The position numbers and the translations under genes were made by a program. Below the pieces are notes generated by a model that was given only the letters and a program-made list of their open reading frames with translations, had not been told where the DNA came from and searched no databases. Positions 1 through 8,217 of a stretch of 64,000 nt of DNA are shown in pieces. The stretch is from Mariaggregatimicrobium sp964498785 (GTDB lineage: Bacteria > Zhuqueibacterota > Zhuqueibacteria > Thermofontimicrobiales > Thiofontviventaceae). The first letter of the stretch is position 1, and each line of letters opens with the position of its first letter. Location: the NCBI GenBank assembly GCA_964498785.1, contig CAZCJL010000001.1, positions 62,001-126,000 on the forward strand, written 5' to 3'.

Positions 1-1236
1 ATACCCGCAGTGGTAATTGATAATCCCGAAGTAGACTGGGATCCCATGAATAATACTGTTGTTGGTGCGGAAACAGAAGATGCAGAAAAATCAGTGCAGG
101 CCATGGCGGAAGATAACACACGTTATCACCATCTCTTAAATGTATGCTCCGCAGAGCAGATGGCTGATCCCTATTATCCGGATATGCCATCGAAAATGGA
201 TCGACGGTTTCAGGAAGATCGAGAAATTCTTGAGGAAGAATTTGAGCAAATACTCATCAATATCGTATCTGCACCTGTTGCAAAGGATATTGCGTCACTC
301 ATTCAACAACGTCTTGGGCGTGAATTGGAACCATTTGATATTTGGTACGATGGCTTTAAAGCACGTAGCCGATTAAATGTCGAAAAGCTGGATCAAATCG
401 TTTCCAGCCGTTATCCGAATACAACTGCTTTTCAAAATGATCTGCCATTTATTTTGCGCAATCTGGGTTTTAAGCCGGAAACTGCCGAATTTCTGTCGTC
501 CAAAATCACTGTGGATCCGTCACGGGGCGCCGGTCATGCGTATGGCGCGGGAATGCGTTCAGACAATGCTCACTTGCGGACCCGAATCGGTGAATCAGGT
601 ATGAATTATAAAGCTTTCAATATTGCGATCCATGAACTTGGGCACAATGTGGAACAGGTTTTTTCCTTAAATCGAATTGATTACATTGTCCTGCAGGGTG
701 TGCCGAATACTGCGTTTACCGAAGGTTTTGCATTTGTATTTCAAGCACGGGATTTGGAATTGCTGGGAATGAAGCAACAGGATTCGCAGCAGGAATTTAT
801 GAAAGTGTTGGATACATTCTGGTCAACCTATGAAATCAGCGGCGTGGCGCTGGTGGATATATACGTTTGGCACTGGATGTATGACAATCCCAATGCAACG
901 CCAGCGCAACTGAATGAGGCGGTTCAAACGATTGCAAAGGATGTCTGGAATAAATATTATGCCCCGGTTTTTGGCATAAAAGATCAGATTTTACTCGGCA
1001 TTTATTCTCACATGATTGACGCGGGTTTATATTTACCGGATTATCCGCTGGGCCATATCATTGCTTTCCAAATCGAACAATATTTCAAAGACAAAAATTT
1101 AGCCCAGGAAATGGAACGGATGTGCAAGCTGGGTTCCATCATTCCGTCCGTCTGGATGCAGGCTGCGGTTGGTGCGCCAATCTCGTCTGAACCGCTAATT
1201 AACGCAACTACGGAAGCACTGAAATCAATAAAGTAA
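1..1236 (+). CDS. Zinc metallopeptidase-like protein, 5' end outside window
   Basis: The reading frame is open from base 1, so the gene is probably cut by the window edge; the GTG at 10 is only the first possible start inside it. A HELGH zinc-binding motif (HExxH) is encoded at 631-645, and a glutamate in a TEGFAF context at 721 is a good candidate third zinc ligand. This is the gluzincin arrangement, resembling M3-like oligopeptidases. The rest is largely helical in appearance and no signal peptide is visible in the part present. Substrate and exact family are not recognised. The aminotransferase gene follows 54 bases later on the same strand and may be cotranscribed. The catalytic motif is seen directly; peptidase activity is inferred. 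Confidence 0.7.
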   Translation: MPAVVIDNPEVDWDPMNNTVVGAETEDAEKSVQAMAEDNTRYHHLLNVCSAEQMADPYYPDMPSKMDRRFQEDREILEEEFEQILINIVSAPVAKDIASLIQQRLGRELEPFDIWYDGFKARSRLNVEKLDQIVSSRYPNTTAFQNDLPFILRNLGFKPETAEFLSSKITVDPSRGAGHAYGAGMRSDNAHLRTRIGESGMNYKAFNIAIHELGHNVEQVFSLNRIDYIVLQGVPNTAFTEGFAFVFQARDLELLGMKQQDSQQEFMKVLDTFWSTYEISGVALVDIYVWHWMYDNPNATPAQLNEAVQTIAKDVWNKYYAPVFGIKDQILLGIYSHMIDAGLYLPDYPLGHIIAFQIEQYFKDKNLAQEMERMCKLGSIIPSVWMQAAVGAPISSEPLINATTEALKSIK

Positions 1237-1290
1237 TTTCATTAAAAAATCAGATAAATAGAATTGAATTATGATTAAAGGAGATGTTGA

Positions 1291-2382
1291 ATGGCTGGTT
1301 TTGAAGGCATAAAATGGGCGTCAAAACAAATGTGTTATACATTGGCTGATAAACGGTTTGATCTCCAGGAAGCTGATGCTAAAGTGCACGCGGTAACTCG
1401 TTCCATACACTACGGATTATTCCTCGCGTTTGAGGGCATTCGTTTTTTCTGCAAACGGAATGATGACGACCAATTGGAAGTGGTGTTTTTAAATTGGGAC
1501 ATGAATTTAAAGCGGTTTCAGCGCAGCATTGCATTTAACCTGTCTCAAGAGCAACAGGAATGGGTGCCTTCTATTGATGATATTATCCAGGTGTTTATTG
1601 ATAAATATTTTAAAGAACCATCCATGCGGATTTTTTTCGAGGAAATGGCGGATTTGGGAGCACAGGGCTATTTAAGGCCTTTTACTGTGGATGAACAACA
1701 GTCCATTGGCGTCACTTTTCCGCAAAATCCATCAATACGCGCGGTTGTGTGTCGCTATGATCAATATCTGGGTGAGCCTTTTACCGGCGTGGTTGTCCCG
1801 AATGTCGTCCGTGCTGTGGATGTAAATGGTACCGGCTGTCTAAAATTGGGAATTAATTATCTGATGAGCGTAAAATCTGTTGATTTTGCCAAACAGATAG
1901 AGCCCACCGCGGCGACCGCCCTATTATTGGATGATCAACCCCATTTGGATATTATCGATCGAAAAATTACTGAATGGGATACCTCCTGCTGTTTATTTGC
2001 GTTAAGAGACGGCACCATCATTAAAATACCGGAAAGCAATTTGATTTTACCGTCTGTAACTATCCAGGGAATTGTCGCGATTTTAGAGGAATTCGGTATT
2101 ACTGTTTTGGAACAGGATATAAAATATGGCGAGCTGGTGAGGAAAGTCAACACAAATGAAGTCATTGCAATCTGTAGTATCGGTACAGCCGGTATTTTAA
2201 ATCGTTGTGATAAATTGGTTTTAGTTGACAGCAACAATAAACCTTCTGTAACTCATACTGTTGATTGTGACCATGAGTTATACCAAAAATTGGGAGATGC
2301 ACGAAAGTATTACTGGGATATTTACCAGGAAAAAGTGAAAATACCGGCAGGTATGCGCCTTGATAAATATATCATTGATTAG
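1291..2382 (+). CDS. Class IV PLP aminotransferase, branched-chain aminotransferase-like
   Basis: The 363-residue protein has the layout of fold-type IV aminotransferases (IlvE/BCAT). The segment NGTGCLKLGINY matches the family region holding the PLP lysine (compare GGxGxxKxGGNY), so the catalytic Lys appears to be present. Further on, an ESNLILPSVT stretch followed by EEFGITVLEQDI matches the conserved ILPGITR and ER-I regions that bind cofactor phosphate and substrate. It would transfer amino groups between branched-chain amino acids and 2-oxoglutarate in the cytosol. A good SD (AAGGAGA) lies 7 bases before the ATG. The sequence departs from textbook IlvE at several glycines, so another substrate (D-amino acid or aminodeoxychorismate lyase-like) is possible. 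Confidence 0.75.
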   Translation: MAGFEGIKWASKQMCYTLADKRFDLQEADAKVHAVTRSIHYGLFLAFEGIRFFCKRNDDDQLEVVFLNWDMNLKRFQRSIAFNLSQEQQEWVPSIDDIIQVFIDKYFKEPSMRIFFEEMADLGAQGYLRPFTVDEQQSIGVTFPQNPSIRAVVCRYDQYLGEPFTGVVVPNVVRAVDVNGTGCLKLGINYLMSVKSVDFAKQIEPTAATALLLDDQPHLDIIDRKITEWDTSCCLFALRDGTIIKIPESNLILPSVTIQGIVAILEEFGITVLEQDIKYGELVRKVNTNEVIAICSIGTAGILNRCDKLVLVDSNNKPSVTHTVDCDHELYQKLGDARKYYWDIYQEKVKIPAGMRLDKYIID

Positions 2383-2713
2383 CTTTTTGGCGATTTTTTT
2401 AATAAACGCAATGAGGCAACAGACGCAAAGTAATAAAAACGTAATTCTATTAGTGAATAAACACTGAATTTTAAAAATAGGTATGTCTAAAAAAATTACT
2501 ATCATTAATTTTCTCCGGGCAAAGACACTAAAAATTCTATTTTGAATTCACCTTTGATAGATAAAGATTCTTATACAACGAACCGCAGTAAAGACAGATA
2601 GTTAACGGAACGAGGTGCGTTATCGGGCAGTTTATCTGGAGCATGCGCAGGGCTCGTTTGATTGATAAAAAAATAGGCAACCGCTATTTAAAATAATGCG
2701 TTGCGTTTTAAAA
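2383..2713. other. Intergenic stretch without a recognised gene
   Basis: AT-rich sequence between the aminotransferase and pyruvate kinase. I see no convincing ORF, riboswitch or strong hairpin in it; only the promoter-like sequence just downstream stands out. Confidence 0.5.
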
Positions 2714-2741
2714 TTGCGTTTTTCTTTTTTAATTGTATAAA
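2714..2741 (+). promoter_or_regulatory. Candidate sigma-70 promoter for pyruvate kinase
   Basis: TTGCGT at 2714-2719 and TATAAA at 2736-2741 are separated by 16 bases. Initiation would fall about 20 bases before the chosen ATG at 2770. The -35 is imperfect and the region is AT-rich, so this is a moderate call. Confidence 0.4.
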
Positions 2742-2769
2742 GGTGTTTCAAATTATATCGGACAAAAGC

Positions 2770-4197
2770 ATGTGTAAAACAAAAATTGTATGTACAATCG
2801 GCCCTGCAACTGAATCTGAAGAGATGATTGAAAAATTAATTATGGCCGGAATGGATGTTGCACGACTTAACTTTTCACACGGTGATCACGTAAGTCATCA
2901 AAAAGTGATAAAAGCCATTAGAGCTGTTTCTCAACGGTTGAACAAGCCAATCACGGTGTTGCAGGATTTACAGGGTCCCAAATTACGCGTCGGGAAAATT
3001 CGGAATGGTTCTGTACAATTAGAAAAAGGAAATTCAATTACAATTTCGACGCATGATATTGTTGGCGATGAACATGAGATTTCAACCGCTTATGAAAATT
3101 TACCCGATGATGTGAATCCCGGTGACCGTATTTTACTCGATGATGGAATGATTCAATTGACAGTGACCGCAGTAAAAAATCATAAAGTGCAATGTAAAAT
3201 TATTGAAGGGGGAAGACTGTCTGATCATAAAGGGATGAATCTGCCGGGTGTGGATATTAGTATGCCTTCTTTCACAGAAAAAGACAGGGAGGATTTATTA
3301 TTTGGCCTTGCAGAAAACGTGGATGTTGTTGCCATGTCCTTTGTACGAAAGCCGGACGATATTGCGGAAATTAAAAAAATTATTTCTGATAAAAATGGAA
3401 ATATTTCTGTCATCGCAAAAATTGAAAAGCCTGAAGCTGTGAGCTGTTTGGATGATATTATCAAGGAAGCAGACGGAATTATGATTGCCCGCGGTGATTT
3501 GGGAGTTGAAATACCTCTGGAGAAAGTACCGCCGTTGCAGAAAGAGATTATTTTGAAATCACGACAATTAGGGAAGCCGGTGATCACAGCGACACAAATG
3601 CTGGAATCCATGAAATCACATGCGCGTCCCACTCGTGCTGAGGTGTCTGATGTGGCCAATGCAATTTTCGATGGCTCCGATGCTGTAATGCTTTCCGCTG
3701 AAACGTCAATCGGGAAATATCCGGCTGAAACTGTGTATACAATGGCTCGTATTATAAAAGAAGCTGAACATGCGCAGGGAGATTTTCTGAATTTGACGAT
3801 GAATTTTGCAGATCCATCGTTATCTATTGCAGATGCGATCAGTTGTTCAGCCTGTGAAGCTGCGGAACAGTTGGATGCGCAGGCAATTGTCGCGTTTACA
3901 ACGTCTGGTTTTACTGCAAAAATGGTTTCCAAAAATCGACCGAATACGAATATTATTGTCTTTACACCCCTGAAAATCGTTCAACATCAGCTAAACCTTT
4001 GTTGGGGAGTTATGCCCTTTAAAATGGAATTTTTAGAAAATACAGATGAGATCGTCCAAAAAACAGAGGAAGTTCTTCTATCTAAAAAATTAGTTCAACG
4101 AGGCGATATTATTGTTATTTTATTGGGTTCACCCATTTTTATCAAAGGCACTACAAATCTGATGAAATTACACATCATTGGTGAAGATACAAAGTAG
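2770..4197 (+). CDS. pyk: Pyruvate kinase
   Basis: Converts phosphoenolpyruvate and ADP to pyruvate and ATP, the last step of glycolysis, in the cytosol. The 475-residue protein begins MCKTKIVCTIGP, the normal start of the family; an in-frame upstream extension from 2701 is rich in Phe and has no family match, so the ATG at 2770 was preferred although its SD is weak. Family landmarks are LNFSHGDH near the N-terminus, the QDLQGPKLRVG region opening the B domain, the signature MIARGDLGVEIP with its metal-binding site, and ITATQMLESM with the active-site Thr. Length is typical of bacterial enzymes without the extra C-terminal PEP-utiliser domain. It appears monocistronic with its own promoter. 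Confidence 0.95.
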   Translation: MCKTKIVCTIGPATESEEMIEKLIMAGMDVARLNFSHGDHVSHQKVIKAIRAVSQRLNKPITVLQDLQGPKLRVGKIRNGSVQLEKGNSITISTHDIVGDEHEISTAYENLPDDVNPGDRILLDDGMIQLTVTAVKNHKVQCKIIEGGRLSDHKGMNLPGVDISMPSFTEKDREDLLFGLAENVDVVAMSFVRKPDDIAEIKKIISDKNGNISVIAKIEKPEAVSCLDDIIKEADGIMIARGDLGVEIPLEKVPPLQKEIILKSRQLGKPVITATQMLESMKSHARPTRAEVSDVANAIFDGSDAVMLSAETSIGKYPAETVYTMARIIKEAEHAQGDFLNLTMNFADPSLSIADAISCSACEAAEQLDAQAIVAFTTSGFTAKMVSKNRPNTNIIVFTPLKIVQHQLNLCWGVMPFKMEFLENTDEIVQKTEEVLLSKKLVQRGDIIVILLGSPIFIKGTTNLMKLHIIGEDTK

Positions 4198-4301
4198 TGC
4201 AAGAACAAAATCGGTGCGCTGCTCTTTAGAATGACAAAAATATATTTCGGTCAATCATTAAAAAATAATTAATTGATTGCTTTGGATTGGAGGTATGTAA
4301 A

Positions 4302-5510
4302 ATGCGAGGAAATGGATATAAATCAATTAAATCGACGTCCACAGTAAACCGGCGTGATTTCTTAAAAGTTGGTTGTGGAATCGGAACCGGGCTGTTGCTT
4401 GGTAATCCAACGCTGTGGGCTCAGGAAAATAAAAAAGCTGAACGTCCGGAAACAAATGTGAGTGAAGTACTTAATGTGCCAAAAACTGAATTATCACTAC
4501 CAGGCAGATTCCCGGGCAAGGTTGTTCAGACATCAGATGATCAGGCGCTTATAGATAATCTGCCAATTCCGGATGTTGTCGACCGCATGTTTCAAACTGG
4601 CATTGAAAAATTAACGGGTCAAACCCCGGAAGAAAGTTTTGGATTATTTTTCACAGAAGATGATGTGGTTGGAATTAAAGTCAATCCGGTGGGGTCTGGC
4701 TTAATCAGCACCCGCCTTGAATTGGTGGATTCCATTATTAATTGGTTGGTAGCAGGTGGATTGCCTAGAGAAAATATTGTCATCTGGGATCGGTTTGATT
4801 ATATGTTAGCAGATTCCGGTTTTACCACGGTTCGGTTTCCGGGAGTCCAAATCCAGGGTCTGCAAACCATGGATGAAGCTGCTGCCAGCGGAGAAAGCGA
4901 CGACAACAGTAAATGGCTGGATGAAAACGGAAATCATGTGAGCCTGATTAATTTTGACAGAAAAGTTTACTACTGGGCCGATGTCGACGCTCCTGAAGAT
5001 AACGGATATTTGAATCAACATGTCGTGAATGACAAATATTCGTTCTTCGGAAAATTACTGACAAAGAAGTTGACGAAAATTATCAATGTGCCGGTTTTTA
5101 AGAATACCGGAAATGGTATTTCCATGGCAACAAAGAATTTGGGATACGGCGCGATATGTAACACAGGGCGTTTGCACCGGCCGTTATTTTTTGACGTCTG
5201 TACAGAAGTTTTAGCCTTTCCGGTGATCCGAGATAAACTTGTGTTGAATATTACGGATGGCTTGCGCGCGCAATATGATGGCGGTCCTATGCCGGTGGCA
5301 AAATTTACCTATCCCTATAAAACGATATTTTTTGCCACTGATCCGTTCGCCCTGGATTTAACCTGCCATAATATTCTGGTTGAAAAACGAAAAGCAATGG
5401 AAGTAAATGTAAATGAACATCCGCGGTTCACTGAATATCTACGATATGGTGAACGGTTAGGACTCGGAATTGCTGATCCCGCTAAAATTGAGCATATAAT
5501 AATAGGTTAG
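4302..5510 (+). CDS. Tat-exported DUF362-type protein
   Basis: A 402-residue protein with an N-terminal twin-arginine signal (NRRDFLKVG followed by a glycine-rich hydrophobic run and a WAQ cleavage-like site), so it is probably exported folded to the periplasm. The body contains features of the DUF362 family, such as the DDVVGIKVNPVG segment and IINVPVFKNTG. These proteins are often annotated as iron-sulfur or cofactor-binding, but no ferredoxin CxxCxxC cluster is visible here. The ATG at 4302 was chosen because GGAGG at 4289-4293 lies 8 bases upstream; a TTG at 4287 would place the SD inside the gene. Its function is unknown. The next gene is 46 bases downstream and probably in the same transcript. 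Confidence 0.75.
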   Translation: MRGNGYKSIKSTSTVNRRDFLKVGCGIGTGLLLGNPTLWAQENKKAERPETNVSEVLNVPKTELSLPGRFPGKVVQTSDDQALIDNLPIPDVVDRMFQTGIEKLTGQTPEESFGLFFTEDDVVGIKVNPVGSGLISTRLELVDSIINWLVAGGLPRENIVIWDRFDYMLADSGFTTVRFPGVQIQGLQTMDEAAASGESDDNSKWLDENGNHVSLINFDRKVYYWADVDAPEDNGYLNQHVVNDKYSFFGKLLTKKLTKIINVPVFKNTGNGISMATKNLGYGAICNTGRLHRPLFFDVCTEVLAFPVIRDKLVLNITDGLRAQYDGGPMPVAKFTYPYKTIFFATDPFALDLTCHNILVEKRKAMEVNVNEHPRFTEYLRYGERLGLGIADPAKIEHIIIG

Positions 5511-5556
5511 TTTATTATCTGATAATAGAAAATTTATTAACAGTACCGAAAGAATA

Positions 5557-6420
5557 ATGAAAAAAACAATATATATATTTCTGACGATATCCCTTTTTTT
5601 GAACGCTCATTTAAGCGCTGAGATAAATTTTCCTCAGGACGATTTTATCGATGGGTGGACAAAAGCGCGTCACTCGAAATTTTCTGCAAATAATTTGTAT
5701 GGATATATCAATGGCGGTGCAGAATTATTTTTGGAATTCGGTTTTGATGAATTAATTATTCAACGCTATCAAAAAGGAGATGCTGAGATATCTGCTGAAA
5801 TTTACATCATGGACAATCCATTATCTGCGCTGGGCATTTATTTGGCAAAGTGCGGTAAAGAAACGCCGAATTCATCTATCAAAGCTCGCAATTCTGTAAA
5901 TGAATTTCAATTTACATTAGTGCAGGATAGATATTTTATATTCATTAATAATTTTGAGGGAACCAGAGAATTTGTCCCGGTGATGGATTCTCTGGCTCAA
6001 CACATTCTTGTATCGCTGCCAGAAAGTTCAAATGCAGATATATGGGAATATTTACCCGAAGAAAATAAAGTATCAGGTTCTGAGCAGATTATTCGGGGGC
6101 CATACAGTTTGCAGCCAATTTACACATTTGGTAAAGGGGATATTTTACAATTGAATGGTGAAGTTTTTGGCTACCTTGCAGCCTATCGGAATGATGGCGC
6201 CATTTATACTCAAATTGTCATTCCTTATCCTGATGTAGAAAAAGCAAACAGCACGTTTCAAAATTTATCAGAAAATCTCGATCCTTATCTGAAAATATTG
6301 ATTCAATCTGATAATCAATTTGTATTTGAAAATTATCAACAGAAATTTGGAACTGCGAAATTAGAGGGTTGTATTTTAACGTTAATAATTCATTTGGAAA
6401 ACAAACCGCACATCGATTGA
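5557..6420 (+). CDS. Secreted protein of unknown function (DUF6599-like)
   Basis: A 287-residue protein with a clear signal peptide (MKKT, about 14 hydrophobic residues, then LSA). The mature part has the segment LYGYINGGAELFLEFGF and a later DNPLSALGIYL, which resemble a family I recall as DUF6599; this is a memory-based match. No catalytic motif is seen. It follows the Tat DUF362 gene and ends just before a strong terminator, so the two probably form a transcription unit and may act together in the periplasm. Confidence 0.6.
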   Translation: MKKTIYIFLTISLFLNAHLSAEINFPQDDFIDGWTKARHSKFSANNLYGYINGGAELFLEFGFDELIIQRYQKGDAEISAEIYIMDNPLSALGIYLAKCGKETPNSSIKARNSVNEFQFTLVQDRYFIFINNFEGTREFVPVMDSLAQHILVSLPESSNADIWEYLPEENKVSGSEQIIRGPYSLQPIYTFGKGDILQLNGEVFGYLAAYRNDGAIYTQIVIPYPDVEKANSTFQNLSENLDPYLKILIQSDNQFVFENYQQKFGTAKLEGCILTLIIHLENKPHID

Positions 6421-6449
6421 TTGTTAGCTTGTTGTCAATTAACGATATC

Positions 6450-6486
6450 GCGCAGGAACGGTTAGACCGTGGCTGCGCTTTTTTTT
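6450..6486 (+). terminator. Rho-independent terminator
   Basis: A two-part stem (GCGCAG with CTGCGC, and inside it ACGGT with ACCGT around a 3-base loop) is followed by nine T residues. It closes the DUF362/secreted-protein unit. Confidence 0.9.
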
Positions 6487-6560
6487 ACCTGAATTATTTT
6501 ATCTGTAATATGATGTTATATAAGTCAACGTAATGAAGAATATAAAAACAGGCGGGCATT

Positions 6561-7040
6561 TTGAACTACCATATAAAACTTTCTGACCGTGAGATAACAA
6601 ATCCGGCAGAGTTAAAACAAATTTTAAAACAGGGAAAATTTACATCAATCGCGATGTGCTGGCAGAATGAGCCGTATATTGTTACCTTGAGTTACGGATT
6701 TGACGAAGAAAAGAGCATATTATATTTTCACAGCGCACAGGATGGATTGAAGGTGGATTTTATATCGAAAAATGCAGACGTATGCGGCACTATTATTGAG
6801 GATCGCGGTTATATGATGGGGGAGTGCGAACACAAATATCGTTCCGTTGTTTTTCTGGGGAAAATGTGTGTTGTGGATGAAGCAGAAGAAAAAAAGCACG
6901 CGCTGAATGTGATGATTGATCATTTGGAGCAAAGTTCTGTCGAAGTTAAAAAACGCCTCCTCAAGAATGATGAGGTATACAATAAAGTGAAAATTATAAA
7001 ACTGAAAATCGAATCGATTACCGGAAAGGCGGGACAATAA
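6561..7040 (+). CDS. Pyridoxamine 5'-phosphate oxidase-family (FMN-binding split-barrel) protein
   Basis: A 159-residue cytosolic protein with the pattern of NimA/PNPOx-like split-barrel flavoproteins: an N-terminal strand region (IAMCWQNEPYIVTLSYGFD), YFHSAQDGLKVDFI where flavin phosphate normally binds, then CEHKYRSVVFLGK. Members bind FMN, F420 or haem; the substrate here is unknown. The start is TTG at 6561 with a GGCGGG-like SD about 5 bases upstream; no better ATG precedes the conserved domain. It stands alone between two terminators. Confidence 0.75.
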   Translation: MNYHIKLSDREITNPAELKQILKQGKFTSIAMCWQNEPYIVTLSYGFDEEKSILYFHSAQDGLKVDFISKNADVCGTIIEDRGYMMGECEHKYRSVVFLGKMCVVDEAEEKKHALNVMIDHLEQSSVEVKKRLLKNDEVYNKVKIIKLKIESITGKAGQ

Positions 7041-7044
7041 AAAG

Positions 7045-7082
7045 AACCCTTCCGATAAATTTGGATTACCGGAAGGGTTTTT
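7045..7082. terminator. Bidirectional terminator between convergent genes
   Basis: A perfect 10-bp stem (AACCCTTCCG at 7045-7054 with its complement at 7070-7079) and a 15-base loop, with a T run on the plus side and a shorter one on the minus side. It separates the PNPOx-like gene from the ABC operon. Confidence 0.85.
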
Positions 7083-7086
7083 AAAC

Positions 7087-8163
7087 TTATGAAGACGTTT
7101 CTTCTTCTTTAGGCAATTTTGTGGGAAGTTCATCGACCCATTTGAAAATTGAATCGAATTTACTGGTGCTCACTTTATATACCAAATTGTTATATTCTAC
7201 ATACATGTAATATCCCGCATCCTTTTCATACTCCTTGCCAAAAATAACATTATATCTGGAGTCATCCGCTTGTTTAATAAAAACCATATAATTTGAAGGA
7301 CGGTTGAATCCGTATTGAGATGATTTTGACAAATCTTCCAGCGTATTGCCAATATTATCGATGACTTCCTGACTATTAACATTTGTCACTTCTCTCAAGA
7401 ATTTATCGACTTCAGTTTGATCGAGTTTGACTTCAGTTTTGCCTTTTACCAGCACCCATTCAAATTCTTTTTTCTTTGGTTGTGTGGTATCCGCTTCTGT
7501 TGGTTCTTCGATTTTTTCGACTTTTTTAATCTGTAATTCTTTTCCGTTTGATACAAGCGCGGCTATTTTTAGCTCATCTTTAGCTAATTTAACCGCATTC
7601 AAATCAATAAAATTGGTTGTCTTAAAACGCGTCAATGTATCAATCTCAGTATTAATACCAAGGGCAGAGAGGATGTTTTTATCCACTGCGTAAATTTTCT
7701 CTTTTCCGGAATATCGAACAAAACCGGTATTATAATCTTCACCTTTTTTACCGATAATAAGATTTGCTAATGGCTTTTGATTGTCCTTCAAAATAACATG
7801 GATTCCATGTTGGTCGCTAACCTGGAACATCTCCTGGTGTTTCGGATCGGATGAGCGTACTTTTCCCGTCATTTCCAGCATATCGTCAAGGATGCGATTA
7901 ATGCTGTATTCTTTCACTTTTGCATAAAATTTTGTGGGTATATACCATTGATCATCTTTTTTCGTGAAAACCATGCGGGATTCATCGTTGCCCGTCTGTT
8001 TATACACCTCAATTTCTTTCACGTCATCTTTGGATACACCTATTATCACTGATTGAACAATATCATCATAATTGACAGTCGATAATTTGGGTTGTGAAAA
8101 AAAGTAAATGATTAATAATACGAGAAAAGCGCCACCTAAATAATAAAGATGTTTTTCTTTCAT
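7087..8163 (-). CDS. DUF4340 membrane-anchored protein
   Basis: A 358-residue protein with one N-terminal membrane helix (YYLGGAFLVLLIIYFF) and a large soluble part with two similar beta-rich segments, including WYIPTKFYAKV and FEWVLVKGK. This is the DUF4340 pattern, a family usually encoded after GldG-like genes. It is the last gene of the four-gene ABC operon, 54 bases after the GldG-like gene. It probably acts in the periplasm as an accessory of the transporter; the molecular role is not known. A hydrophilic Glu/Lys-rich insert near the middle may be a linker. Confidence 0.75.
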   Translation of the reverse strand: MKEKHLYYLGGAFLVLLIIYFFSQPKLSTVNYDDIVQSVIIGVSKDDVKEIEVYKQTGNDESRMVFTKKDDQWYIPTKFYAKVKEYSINRILDDMLEMTGKVRSSDPKHQEMFQVSDQHGIHVILKDNQKPLANLIIGKKGEDYNTGFVRYSGKEKIYAVDKNILSALGINTEIDTLTRFKTTNFIDLNAVKLAKDELKIAALVSNGKELQIKKVEKIEEPTEADTTQPKKKEFEWVLVKGKTEVKLDQTEVDKFLREVTNVNSQEVIDNIGNTLEDLSKSSQYGFNRPSNYMVFIKQADDSRYNVIFGKEYEKDAGYYMYVEYNNLVYKVSTSKFDSIFKWVDELPTKLPKEEETSS

Positions 8164-8217
8164 TCGTCTTTACCTCGTTTATGAATTTGATATCATAATC
8201 TGAAATACTAATTTGAA

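Noticed and set aside
2701..2769. N-terminal extension of pyruvate kinase
   Set aside because: The added 23 residues are Phe/Ile-rich, have no counterpart in the family, and overlap the predicted promoter.
3225..3932. Minus-strand ORF of 235 codons opposite pyruvate kinase
   Set aside because: Shadow of the conserved pyk frame; composition is atypical (Ser/Ile/Ala-rich) and no start signal is present.
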